From NCBI RefSeq assembly GCF_963678635.1, contig NC_087064.1, forward strand, positions 79,526,512 through 79,586,511: a stretch of DNA of 60,000 nt. Direction: 5' to 3'. This document shows positions 21,416 to 31,262 of this stretch, in pieces. Source of the stretch: Symsagittifera roscoffensis. Taxonomy: Eukaryota > Xenacoelomorpha > Acoela > Convolutidae. The position numbers and the translations under genes were made by a program. The notes beneath the pieces were generated by a model. It did not search any database. It saw only the letters and a program-made list of their open reading frames with translations, and had not been told where the DNA came from. How positions within the stretch are numbered: the stretch's first letter is position 1; every line of letters begins with the position of its first letter.

Positions 21416-23145
21416 GGCGCAGAGACAATTCAGCCACAGACAATTCAGCCAATTTAAAATACAGACAATTCAGTCAAAAAATTCAGACAATTCAGCCAAC
21501 GACAATTCGGCTTATTTAGATTAAAGAGACTAGATAAAAGGAAAATTTAAAACTTTTCTTATTTGATTAGAGTCAGAAGGCTTTCAACACTTTAACAAAG
21601 AAATGTGAAACATCAAAAACAAATTTCAAAGATCAAAACAAACTTGCTATGCATAAAGCTTTGAGATATATGTACATTAAAGGAATAAAGTTTTAAATAC
21701 TTCTGTATATGGTCTCGATTGTAGCTTTTTGCGTTTTGAACGAGTTTCTCATTGGCGAGTGAAAACTTGGGCCTCGGTTTTCTAATAATATCACCAGAAA
21801 TCAGTCTCTCTACTTTTATATCGGCATTGTTTTGCTCATCTTTGAAACGTGTGATCAGCTTGGGGAGGGCTGGGTGCTTTGTGGACACGAATTTATTGAA
21901 GCTGCCATTCCATGCCTGCAATGCATTGTTCGTACGAGATTCACCGCTGAACACCCGATTGAAAATGTTCCAATCGGCGATGTCAAATTTTGGTTTGACG
22001 CGTCTATTGCCTCGACAGGCACCAATATAGGTGTCTTCAAAATAGTCCGATAGACTCTGAAATTCCTCTGAGGAATCTCTTTTCGGAGAGCCTCAAAAGC
22101 GAAAATAACGTCGTCAACGGGAATAATGCTAAGCAAATCATTTTTTTGACATTCAGTCGAAACTCATCAAGAAACAGAAATGAATTTCTGTATCAGGCTG
22201 TTTTTTCTTTATGGCGTTGCAAATAGCGGCTTCAAAATCAAGGACTACGTTTTTTCCAAATTGCTCTAAGCAGCCAAAAAGTTTTTCATATGTGTCTTGA
22301 GTCTTGTTGGGCAGCAGAGCATACACCAGGGGTATAACTGCGTTTTCGATTAGACCATGAATAGTATAAACTTGGTAAAAGACATCTGGAGCCACTGAAA
22401 ACGTTCCATCGCAAGATTTAGAATGTTTCAGATACTAATCAATCAGTTGTTGAAGCCAGTTACTAATGAAAATTAATCAATGTTAATTGTGTAAATGGAC
22501 AATCTAACTTCAAAAAGTAGGCGTTAAACGCGGTACTGGTTTCTGGTTGGACAATAGTTTAATCGCAATTTGTTTATTTTTTAAAGAAGTTTAAGTTTAT
22601 AATTAGTTTCAGCCAACTACCCAAGTTACCTAATAGGCGGTTGCACCCTCCCCCGCCTTAGTATGATAAGAATATCAGCGTAACTGTGTGGCCAGTACGT
22701 GATAGGTGTGGTCAACCCTTTAACTGATATTATTTTTGACCGCCTGTAAAACTCCCAATCTTCCACGTAAATTGTGGTCAACGTGGTCAACTTTCACGTA
22801 AATTGGTTTACCTTCAATTATTTTTGCAGTTTTTTTGTTGAATTCGATTTTTGCTTAGTTACTATTCTCAAATTGGAAAAATAATGAGTTGCATAAAGTT
22901 TTTTTATGCTTGGGTACTTTTGTTTCTGTTAATTTCATTTGTTTTATGTGCATTTGAAAGGAATTAATTATAAGACGTTTTATGAAAGCTTTGATGTTTT
23001 GCCGCATGTGAAAAACTTTTGCGCGCACTTTTTAAAACTTTAAAACTGTCTGAATTGTCTTTGGCCGAATTGTCTCACTCATTTTGACTGAATTGTCTGA
23101 ATTTGAAAGTGGCTGAATTGTCTGTGACCGAATTGTCTGAACACC
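21416..23145. mobile_element. Mutator-like element (MULE), 1.73 kb, 9-bp TSD
   Basis: Flanked by identical 9-mers GTTCAAAGC at 21407-21415 and 23146-23154. The ends are inverted repeats: left GGCGCAGAGACAATTCAGCC, right reversed GGTGTTCAGACAATTCGGTC. Both are followed inward by ACAGACAATTCAGCCA and further iterations of GACAATTCAG. Each terminus therefore carries about four or five copies of the same 10-mer, plausibly transposase-binding sites. Between the ends is a decayed transposase on the minus strand (21640-22431). The element lies in the minus-strand receptor locus. Confidence 0.88.
21640..22431 (-). pseudogene. MULE transposase remnant
   Basis: On the minus strand the frame opens with HSKSCDGTFSVAPDVFYQVY, then IENAVIPLVYALLPNKTQDT and VVLDFEAAICNAI, as in the MULE transposase domain. 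The Asp of CDGTF and the Asp of LDFE are at the usual first two positions of the DDE triad. After EIHFCFLMSFD there is a stop and frame change. LLSIIPVDDVIFAFEALRKE then appears, and in another frame FSGESRTNNALQAWNGSFNK with HPALPKLITRFKDEQ, the usual C-terminal block of animal MULEs. With at least two frame breaks and a stop it cannot make an intact enzyme. The N-terminal zinc finger that such proteins often carry was not recognised. Confidence 0.85.
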
Positions 23146-24272
23146 GTTCAAAGCAGCTTTAGATCTATTTCAAAATCTTGCAGATTTTTTTTCAAGAAAT
23201 AACAGCATTTTAAATGCTGTATTTTAGCTCGCAGTTTTAGTGCTCTAGTACGTTCTTAAAAACGTTCACGATTTTTTACTGACAAATCACGTGTTTCTAA
23301 TTCACAAAATGTTGCGAAAAAGGACCACGAGAGCTACTTGAGATTACAATTTAAACTGATTGGTTGATTTCCGGCATTTTTCCACGCAAGGATCATAATT
23401 TTCAATACGGGCTATAAATACATGAAAAATACGAAAGCGACTATCTCGTGTTCGGAAAACTTGCTCTCGTGTCTTTACTTGAGCTGAAATTTTCTTGTGT
23501 TTTTCATGTGTTTCCGCTTGGAATACGAAACACGTGAGCAATGCTCATGTCAAAACTTCATAGCCTTCATATCTACTTCAATTCAAAATGTTTAGTTTTC
23601 GGCAATGCGCCATTACAAAACTTCGAAGCCTTCCAAGTCAATGCTCTATTACAAAACTTCCAATACCAGGCTATATGTTCGATTTGGAATGCTTCAAGAA
23701 GCTACGTAACTTAACATAACCTACAAGTTGATGGAAAAAAGTCGATGAACGCGGAAACAGAAAAAAAACGGACTTGTTTTTTTTTTTTTGAAAAAATTTC
23801 AACTTGTGAATTTTAAAGAAGAAAATATATCATCTTAAAGCTTTTTGAACTTTAAGAACTAATTGTTTGTCAGTTTTTTGATTTTTGAACAATAGGTAAA
23901 GTTTCTATTCCGCTGGAAAAATTTTATCGGCTTTGGAAATTATATGTCTGTCGATTTCATTTTTCGTGGCCTGTTGTTGTTCGATAAAGAATTTTGAGTT
24001 CCTTTAAAAAAAACAAAAATGAACTTTAAAGAAGCAAAACACGAGAAATCAAATTTGAACGTGAACACATTCTAAGGCTTTTATTGAAAAAAAAACTAAC
24101 AACCATCACGACCTTTATAAGAATCTTCTCTACGTTCAGCGACTCCTAAATACTAAACTACCAAATAATAGATTAAATTGCGTTGCAGACATTGTCATAA
24201 TGACGTAAGGAACTGGTCATATTGACCTTATTGGAAAATTTTAACCTTTTCTTAAATAAAGGCATCAGTTAC

Positions 24273-24423
24273 CTGATTGTGGACATTGTGCTCTGTTTCT
24301 GTTTCGGAGTCGTCACGGATATCTTAGGTGAAGTGTATTTCCGTTTTTGTTGTGCCTGGATCGCTTCCGGCTCAATATTTAGTTCATCTTCATCCGGGCT
24401 CTTCAAACCCAGTATAATCGAAC
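24273..24423 (-). CDS. hydrophilic exon of minus-strand membrane-protein locus
   Basis: On the minus strand, acceptor TATTTACAG precedes this 151-bp exon and donor CAG|GTAACT follows it. The frame is GSIILGLKSPDEDELNIEPE followed by QKRKYTSPKISVTTPKQKQS and TMSTIR. It is polar, acidic then lysine/threonine-rich, with no membrane segment, and looks like an intracellular loop or tail with possible phosphorylation sites. Its two leading bases complete the codon left by exon 25848-26086. It ends two bases into a codon. A palindromic element begins only 28 bp upstream of the exon (24452-24671). I recognise no family. Confidence 0.6.
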
Positions 24424-24451
24424 CTGTAAATATTTTCCAATTTCTCAATTC

Positions 24452-24671
24452 GGATCTACTTAGCAATCTCCACCCCTTTCAAGAAAAGGGGGAAAGGGGG
24501 GGGGGGGGAGATTGTTAAGTAGGTCAAAATGGTCGATTTTTCAACCAATCAGAATGCAGCAAAATTAGAATTCTCAATAGAAAGCTCAGTGATAATTTAC
24601 TGTTTTTATTTATAGGGGTGGAGATTCTTAATTAGGTACCATGGGGGGGGGGGGGATTGTTAAGTAGATCC
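24452..24671. mobile_element. palindromic MITE, GGATCT-TTA family
   Basis: GGATCTACTTAGCAATCTCC at the left is mirrored by GGGATTGTTAAGTAGATCC at the right, with long G runs and a central internal copy (GGTGGAGATTCTTAATTAGG). It lies next to the acceptor of the exon at 24273-24423. Non-coding. Confidence 0.7.
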
Positions 24672-25037
24672 CTCAATTCTCTTACTTCTTTACTGGGATT
24701 AGACTCATGAAACATTATCGATAAACAATGAAATGAAAAACTGGTTGCTGTGCAAGTAGCACAGAAGGTTCCGGATACCGTTTTTTTTTCAAAAAAGTTT
24801 TCTCATAAGGTAGTAGAGCTAAGAGACTCTGTATAAGCTGGCTGAAAACAAGCTACCAATGACTTCTTTAATGAATAATGTAGCTATTTGCAGCACTACC
24901 TGAAAACGAATCACTATGATGAATTTTTCCAGAAAGCTAAACTTAGAAGTGGTTAAACACAACGCTGAGCTAACGTTTAAGATATTTAAGTTAAAGCATT
25001 TAGGGGGGGGGGGGGGGGGCGGAGGTGGATTTAAAAG

Positions 25038-25825
25038 CAGAGGCGGATTTAGGGGGGGGGGGCGGAGGCTGACAGACCCTAAAACTTTTCTAAAGGCGAA
25101 TTTTTCTATTTATTAATTTTGAGGAGGAAGTGCTCACCAAAAAAAGGCAATTTTTTTTTGGTTAAAATGTTCTAAAAAGTGCACAAACACGCCTTTTTGG
25201 GCATTTTTTTTCAAAATAAAGGCGCAGAAAATTTGGCTAAAACGGGGACTTTTTAGTGCTTTGGGAGAACTCGGAAAATCAATTTAGTCCTAAAAAAAGG
25301 CCGACAAAATTTTAGATTTTTTTTAAAAATCCGCCCCTCCCTGGAGAAAATCCTAGGTCACCCTAAAATTTACTGGCTAAATATGCTGAAGTAATATTTC
25401 CGATCGCAAAGCGGTAACGGAATTTTGTATTTGGGTGCCTTTTAGTTTTTTTTGCTTTTACAGTAAAAATAAAAAAACTAAAAAGCACCCAAATACAAAG
25501 TTCCGTTACCCTTTCTCGATCGGAAAGTTTACTTCAGCACTTTTAGCCAGTAAATTTTATGGGCGGACTTAGGATTTTCTCCAAGGGGGGGGGGGAAGCG
25601 GATTTTTAAAAAAAATCTAAAATTTTGTCTGCCTTTTTTTAGGTTGACTAAATTGATTTTCCGAGTTCTCCCAAAGCACTAAAAAGGCCCCGTTTTAGCC
25701 AAACTTTCTGCGCCCCAGGCAAAATTTTGGAAAAAAAGGCCCAAAAAGGCGTGTTTATGCACTTTTTGGAAAATTTTGACCGAAAAAAATCCCCCCTCCC
25801 CCCCCCCCCCTAAATCCGCTACTAC
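25038..25825. mobile_element. 0.8-kb foldback built on hAT-type ends
   Basis: The left arm begins CAGAGGCGGATTTAGGGGGG and the right arm ends CCCCTAAATCCGCTAC. Within them GAGAACTCGGAAAATCAATT, AAATTTACTGGCTAAA and TTGTATTTGGGTGCCTTTTA each recur in reverse on the other side of a centre near 25455. Nearly the whole unit is therefore one long inverted repeat that could form a hairpin of several hundred base pairs. The inner part is related to short repeats at about 2755 and 26184 (CACCCGAATACAAAGTTCC). It ends about 20 bp from the donor of exon 25848-26086. No clear target duplication was found. Confidence 0.65.
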
Positions 25826-25847
25826 GGGGTAAACTGTAAAGTTCTAC

Positions 25848-26086
25848 CTTTTTTGTATGTGGCCAAGAGGGGTAGGGAGGGTCGCGGCTTGTCTGCTCGG
25901 ACATCATTATCTACTACTATAGCGTCCTCGTTAATGGTAACAGTTTCCATTGAAACTTTCTTCGTGATTGGCTTGATGTCATTTATACAGTTGTATGAAG
26001 ACGCGTCTGTTTCGGATGTGATTGGCGCTTCCATCTTGACATGTCCGAGAATCGCAACCGGTTTTTCACTTCTCTTATCGTCGACT
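25848..26086 (-). CDS. hydrophilic exon of minus-strand membrane-protein locus
   Basis: Acceptor GATTGTTTAG and donor AAAAAG|GTAGAA (minus strand) enclose 239 bp with an open frame: RVDDKRSEKPVAILGHVKME, then SETDASSYNCINDIKPITKK, VSMETVTINEDAIVVDNDVR and KPRPSLPLLATYKKG. It is charged and without membrane segments. Phases match on both sides: one leading base completes the AG left by exon 26504-26672, and one trailing base is completed by exon 24273-24423. Three exons in register with good splice signals make a real gene likely even though I recognise no domain. Confidence 0.66.
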
Positions 26087-26503
26087 CTAAACAATCAAAT
26101 AAGAGTATTTGCTCAACATATTACAGTATTATTTGTGGTACCTGATTTTGCGTGAAAAAAAAAGAAAAAATAAGAAAAAAAGAACTAAAATACACCCGAA
26201 TACAAAGTTCCTCCCAATTTTCAATGGTCGGAACAAATAAATTTAACTAAAACCTAATCATTTTGGCGTCTGAATTCAACTTTTTACTGACTGGGTTCAC
26301 CAAAATCTAAATCCCTGTTGAAAATCTAATTAACCAAAAAAGCGCTGATTAAGTTGCTAAAAGTGAACGATGTTCCCAATAATCATTTGGCATCAAGGAT
26401 AATTTTCGATAATCTTACAAAACTTTTAGTTGCACCTTGAAAAGCTCTGGCAAGCTTTGAATAGCTTTGAATGCGAGTATTTAGAATTCTAGGCTGTTTG
26501 CAC

Positions 26504-26672
26504 CTGGTGACATGATCCTGCGCGATGGTCGTCATCTGGACGATTGAGACCCGGTTGGATCCGTCCTGGTTGTTGCTGCTGTTGGTGTTGTTGTTCTGGT
26601 TTACATGCGAGATCGAACCACGTGATAGTGTCTGGCGCAAATTGGTGGATGAACTGGCTATTTTGTAGTACA
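26504..26672 (-). CDS. Ser/Asn-rich exon of minus-strand membrane-protein locus
   Basis: On the minus strand, acceptor TAATGTTGCAG and donor CACCAG|GTGCAA enclose 169 bp. Translation: VYYKIASSSTNLRQTLSRGS, then ISHVNQNNNTNSSNNQDGSN, then RVSIVQMTTIAQDHVTR. The low-complexity N/S stretch suggests a disordered cytoplasmic loop or tail, and TLSRGS looks like a kinase site. It starts two bases into a codon, so the preceding exon must end one base into a codon. I could not find a donor in that phase in exon 28952-29185, so an exon may be missing between them. Confidence 0.62.
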
Positions 26673-28581
26673 CTGCAACATTATTACACAAGAAATGAAT
26701 TTTTGGTTGTTTGATGAAATTCAATTTATTCGCAACTGTGTAGAAAAAAAGTTCGGCGACAATTCGTTACAGGTGACGATTCATAAGAGACGACAATTCG
26801 TATCAAGGCATAAGCAGGTAAAATACGCTTGCTAGGCTCCGCTCCGCTGCGCTTACATTCGACATGAGAGGAGTAGTTCACGTAAATTAGTGTTTGCCGC
26901 TTAATCTAGTGTTGCGAATTGTCGCTTGTTGCGAAATGTTGCTTCACGGTAGAAAAATTGAATTAGCAACCAGGAGCTGAGTAAACAAACAGTTTTTTTG
27001 CCATGGTAGATGAATATACACAATGAATTTAAGTTAGTGTTTTTGCTGACTCGTTTTATAAATCTTTACGTACTATGATTTACTTTTTTTCGACTTTTTG
27101 AAGACTTTTTTAGCTCGACCAAAATCATTTACCGACCAATTTATTACAAAGACGCTAGCTTCGATTATTTGCCAAAAAATCTGCGCCATAGGAGAGGATG
27201 ACTTTTTGAAAAAACAGTCAACAATGCCATTTTGGACAATTATTGGAAGTTTTTTGGAAAAGTTGATTTTTTGGAGCGTTCACCAAAAAGTTGATACGTT
27301 TTGGCACGAAAAGCGACATTAAAAAAATTCATGTCAGTCGTCTGAAAATAGATGTCGTAACTAAGTTCCAAAGAGAGGACCCTTTGGGCGGAGCGTATTA
27401 TAATAATTAGGACGCTACTTATTGGCAAATATCATAGTATCAGGGGTTCAGGGGTAGATTTACGGTAAAAGGAGCAAAGGTGAGAACGCATTCACTTCAA
27501 GAAATTGACTCCTCCTCCCCCAAAAAAGATGCACAAGCTCCAATTTTGGATGACTCACTCTAGGTTTTGAAAAAAAATTGCATTGTGTGTCAAAATATAC
27601 AAAGGAAAGTAGCGCACAAAAAATGTCAGCATGAAGTTTTCCTGAAAAAAAAAAACGCCAATGTGCTGCTGCAGAGATCTCTTAAATTTGTGCAGAAGGT
27701 GGTTTTAGGTTTTAGCATTAAGATAAAGGCTCTTTCTCAGTTTCCCTTTTTCGATTTTTTTCTGAAATTTGATATTTGAAAGTCTATTTAAAATGACGTT
27801 TCATGTTGTAAACTGCATTAAAACGTGTCAGCGTGAACAGGTGAACATTTTTTTCTACAACATTCTTACATTCAATATGAGAAGATTTTTTGAACAACTT
27901 TTTTTGTAATTTTAAGACGGGGTGGGAAAGTGGAAAAGAGCCAAAAAAAACTTAGCAAATTCTTTTTATGCTGTGTGACTACTTTTTACATTTTCAACAA
28001 ATTTTGTGAAAACTTTTCATGTCCATGTCCGCTGCATTGCTCAAATAATTAATGTCAAGTTGTTGGCAATATTCTTTGTAGTAGTTAGAACATGGTTGAA
28101 AGATGCCCGAGGGAAAAAGAGCCCGGCCTGATGGCGGCTCTTTTGCCCGATGCCATCTTCAACTGTTCTAACCGTTGAAGAGTATGTTTTTGCTGTTTTT
28201 GAGGGAAAGATGCCAGCAAATTGTGAAAGAACGCGGAAAATTGTGAAAGAGCCCGGAAAAGTGCGCGAAACTACGCAAATGATTTGTTTTTTCAATCAAG
28301 CGGTCTAATATTTCATTTTTCATTAATGCCTTGTCGTGAAAGATTATGTGTGAAAGAGCAAAAACATATTCTGCTCGGTCAAAGAAACTGAACGAAGTAA
28401 ATTAACCTTTAATTGTTTCTTTTGACAGTAGAATTCAATTTCAACCTGTAACTGTCTCCAATTATCTAGTAAATTTGAAAACTTTCTGTTTTTTTCTGAC
28501 CGATGAAATTGCTCAACGTCAAATTTGGCCCACATCATGAAAAGACAATGATAATTGATAGATGGTGTGAGTTTGTGCTTG
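26673..28581 (-). other. intron or interval without recognised exon
   Basis: Small inverted motifs GCGACAATTCG (26757) and CGAATTGTCGC (about 26917) may be ends of a MULE-related short element. Open frames at 27098-27322, 27240-27428 and 28041-28295 look like chance. If the hAT-type element at 28590 is removed, the frame of exon 28952-29185 stays open down to about 28344 (MLIKHKLTPSIN onward). The original exon may therefore have extended into this interval. Confidence 0.4.
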
Positions 28582-28589
28582 ATGAGCAT

Positions 28590-28951
28590 CAGGGGCAGAT
28601 GTAGGAGTTTTTCGAGGGGGAGCGGATTTTCAAGTTTTTTTATTTCTTTTTAAAGTCGACCAGATTTTCCGAGCGCTCCCCGAACAATCAATATAACGAC
28701 CTATTTTGACAAATTTTTCTGCGCTGCAGGCAATTTTTTTCAAATGCCGTTTATTGGCCACTTTTGAATATTTGTTGACCACAACATTGCGTTTCTTCGG
28801 CGCCTTTTCCATTTCAATATATCGGCGCCCAAGGCGCCTTTACAAAAATGTTAAGGCTGGAAAAATGTTCGTCGAACAGGATGTCAAATAACACCAAAAT
28901 GGGACGCTTTGGTTGGCGATGAGGTCGAACCCCCACCTAAATACGCCCCTG
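28590..28951. mobile_element. hAT-type MITE, 362 bp, exact 8-bp TSD
   Basis: Ends CAGGGGCAGATGTAGG and, reversed, CAGGGGCGTATTTAGG. Flanked by identical 8-mers ATGAGCAT at 28582-28589 and 28952-28959. The interior is non-coding and related to the other CAGRGGCGG elements in the window. The duplicated 8-mer lies inside an open reading frame of a membrane-protein exon on the minus strand, so this insertion interrupted what looks like coding sequence. Confidence 0.85.
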
Positions 28952-29185
28952 ATGAGCATATTGTTGTTATGTGTTGACTTGCCTATTCCCATGGTGAAAA
29001 CGTCTAGCATGGTGAATGCGAGCCGGATGAAGAACCACACCAGCTGGTATGTGTCCAGACTAGTCTGGCTCTGCTGGATGAAGCAGAAGAAGTAGATGAG
29101 GTATGTGTCGAAAATTCCAGTCAGCAGGGACACCACGAATGCTGCAAAAAAGAACACTTCTTGTGCTATAAATGTCACCTGGTAA
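28952..29185 (-). CDS. multi-pass membrane-protein exon, interrupted by hAT-type MITE
   Basis: On the minus strand the exon follows TTCACTACAG and reads YQVTFIAQEVFFFAAFVVSL, LTGIFDTYLIYFFCFIQQSQ, then TSLDTYQLVWFFIRLAFTML and DVFTMGIGKSTHNNN. Two to three membrane helices are plain. The pattern WFFIRL...MGIG.STHNN recalls the sixth-helix region of invertebrate gustatory-receptor-like proteins. It could equally be TM1-TM2 of a class A receptor belonging with exons 19576-19855 and 17724-17914. At ATGCTCAT a 362-bp element is inserted. The reading frame continues in the same phase on the far side for about 80 codons. Codon use is GC-richer than the surroundings, as in the other called exons. 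Family assignment is weak; coding nature is fairly sure. Confidence 0.55.
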
Positions 29186-29754
29186 CTGTAGTGAATAGAG
29201 TAATTAAATTTTTCAGATGGCAATAAGTTTAATTAGAACATATTAAATAGTTTCAGGTGGCAGAATGAAAACGTTAAATCCCCCTAGAAAGAAGTTTGGC
29301 CTGATAAAAAACCAGGTTAATGATTGAGAGATAAAAGTTACGAAACAGAAAACGTATTGATCACACCGAAGTTACTATGATAAAAGTAGAAAATATTGAG
29401 AAAATTTTGTCCAAACTGTTGCCATTATAATCGATAATACATCACCAATTCAGGCATTAGTTTCTATTATTATTTCATTTATTGTAATTCCACTCAGTTT
29501 TTTTATCTCCATAAAAACTAAAGAAAATTTTTTATGCCATAAAAATATCAAAATAATCTATTTTCTTGCCAAAAAATCTCAAGATAATCGTTTTGCCATC
29601 AAATCTCACATCAATCGTTTTTTTTGCCACATAAATTCAAGAAAACTATTTTTTTGTCCATTGAATCTGCAGAAAATCTATTTAAAAACACGAATAATTG
29701 AAAGCATGAATTTTTATTACACCTACGATAATCAAGGGTATTGTAAGACTTTTT

Positions 29755-29930
29755 GGATCTTGTTAACTATTCCTTCCCCTATGGTACCTTGTAACGAATC
29801 TCTCTCTCTCTCTCTCTCTCTCCCCCACCCTCCTTAAAAGAAAGAATCGAACAGTTATGCATATATGAATTTTGTACCCTGTTAACTATTTCCCTGCAAT
29901 AAGGTAAGGGGGGAATAGTTAACAAGATCC
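29755..29930. mobile_element. palindromic MITE with 19-bp perfect TIR
   Basis: GGATCTTGTTAACTATTCC at the left end is exactly mirrored by GGAATAGTTAACAAGATCC at the right. The 176-bp interior includes a (TC)n run at about 29801-29822. It is the cleanest member of the GGATC family. Flanks do not show a convincing duplication beyond a possible TT or GG. Confidence 0.75.
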
Positions 29931-30048
29931 GACTTTTTCCCAGTAGATAAATTTGCTCACAGAAAGGATCAAAAATAGAAATAGTAAATATAGATTCAGC
30001 TCATATTGGATTCAATTTTTTTGCGTCTCCGGCACTCTGTTATGAAGT

Positions 30049-30105
30049 AAAAAATACGCCTGGGACGGCAAAGGTCCAGGGTTCAAAACTGACAGGACCT
30101 GTTTT
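30049..30105 (+). repeat. tRNA-like SINE head, diverged
   Basis: AAGGTCCAGGGTTCAAAACTG (B-box-like core GGTTCAAAACT) and CAGGACCTG are followed by a T run. It resembles 12276-12345 and shares loosely similar sequence downstream (TTGTCTGC, then GTTTAGTTGTTTTATCGTAG). Not foldable as a complete tRNA. Confidence 0.4.
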
Positions 30106-30680
30106 TTTTTTTCAAACGGGAAATATTCCGTTTCAAAATATTGTGTCGGTGTTTTATTTGTCTGCGTTTCTCTTGTCCGTTTAGTTGTTTTATCGTAGAA
30201 ATTTTTTTTCTGTACGCAATTTACGTTTTAGTAACTTGATTTTTTTCTGCTGTTTGTAGTTTTTTTTAACTTTGACAACTGCGTAGTTTTTCTAGCGTTG
30301 ATAATAACTTTTTGTGAAAAATTAGACTTATGCTGAAACCCACTCAGCTTCTAACTAGTTGCTGTTATGTATGATTCCAAATTTTAAGATATTTCTCATT
30401 TCTATTTTGTGCAGTCGTATTTTTTTTGGTTTAGTCGGTTTTGTTGAATAAAAGTAGCAATGTTTGAACATTCGGATCAACCGTACAATTCCCCCAATCG
30501 ATTTAGGGGTGATAAAACACCAATTTTTCAGAAATTGACTTCGAGAGCAAGGTAAAATACATTGATCTGATTAGTCAAAAAATCAATTGATAACAAATTA
30601 TAACTAATACACCACGCTATAAACAGGATAAAATAGCTATTCGGTATAAAAAAGGATGTCTATAACTCTATTCTGCCTCG

Positions 30681-30790
30681 GGTACCTAGTAACAAATATC
30701 CCCCTATAATGACGGTTAAGCTTATGAAAATTTTATACATAGTAGTGAATCTCCCTCTTTTGCAAAAGGAGGATAAAGTTACAGAGATCC
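30681..30790. mobile_element. palindromic MITE, GGATC family, diverged
   Basis: GGTACCTAGTAACAAATATC at the left end is mirrored with mismatches by GGATAAAGTTACAGAGATCC at the right. About 110 bp, non-coding. Confidence 0.5.
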
Positions 30791-31071
30791 TAAGACAATT
30801 CTCCAGCAGTTCATCCATCGCGCTTGTTTGAAGTGAATACTTTATCAGGATTTAATTTTCAAAATTTTTACATGCTTGGAGAGAAGATTCTACGGTTGGT
30901 CATTTAAAGGGGAGGGGGTTTGCTTTTGAGCTTTTGAGATTGTACGGTTGATCAGAAAATTCTTCAAACTCTTGGCCTAGTTTTAGATATGCTGGTTCAT
31001 TGCGTTTCCTACCTGGAATTCAAACTCTCTTTAGATATTGATCAAAAATTAACTTCTGGTGGTTAATATTA

Positions 31072-31262
31072 GTGGCATTGTGGCTCTCCGGCAATGATGC
31101 TGCCCAGCATCATGTGATTGCTGGTTCAAATCCCCCGTGCGCTGCAATTTGTAAGGTGAGCTCTTGCAAGTAAGTCATAGCTTAAAGAGCGCTGAATATA
31201 TGCGCTCATGTCAACCTAAATATTTAATCTCCGGGTTAGGCCTCCGGACTGGTTGATTAAAA
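31072..31262 (+). repeat. SINE with tRNA-like head
   Basis: The head (31072-31145) includes GTGGCTCTCCGG (A-box-like), an arm TGATGCTGCCCAGCATCA that can pair, and TGGTTCAAATCCCCC (B box and T arm). The body repeats at 9697-9795: GCTGCAATTTGTAAGGTGAG, CTTGCAAGTAAGTCATAGC, GTCAACC, then CTCCGGGTTAGGCCTCCGGA. It ends in an A-rich tract. The two copies identify a tRNA-derived SINE family. Confidence 0.6.

Larger units (their letters stand above)
19856..24272 (-). other. intron or intergenic interval hosting a MULE
   Basis: 4.4 kb between minus-strand exons. It contains a 53-bp exact tandem duplication (20271-20376) and a 1730-bp MULE (21416-23145). No exon encoding TM1-TM4 of a receptor was recognised in 19856-21406 or 23155-24272. 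The latter is plain AT-rich DNA with several near-repeats of CATTACAAAACTTC around 23600-23660. Confidence 0.45.

Noticed and set aside
24490-25070. G-quadruplex or regulatory meaning of the long G runs
   Set aside because: Each run falls at the same subterminal place in MITE copies, so they are explained as element sequence prone to slippage.
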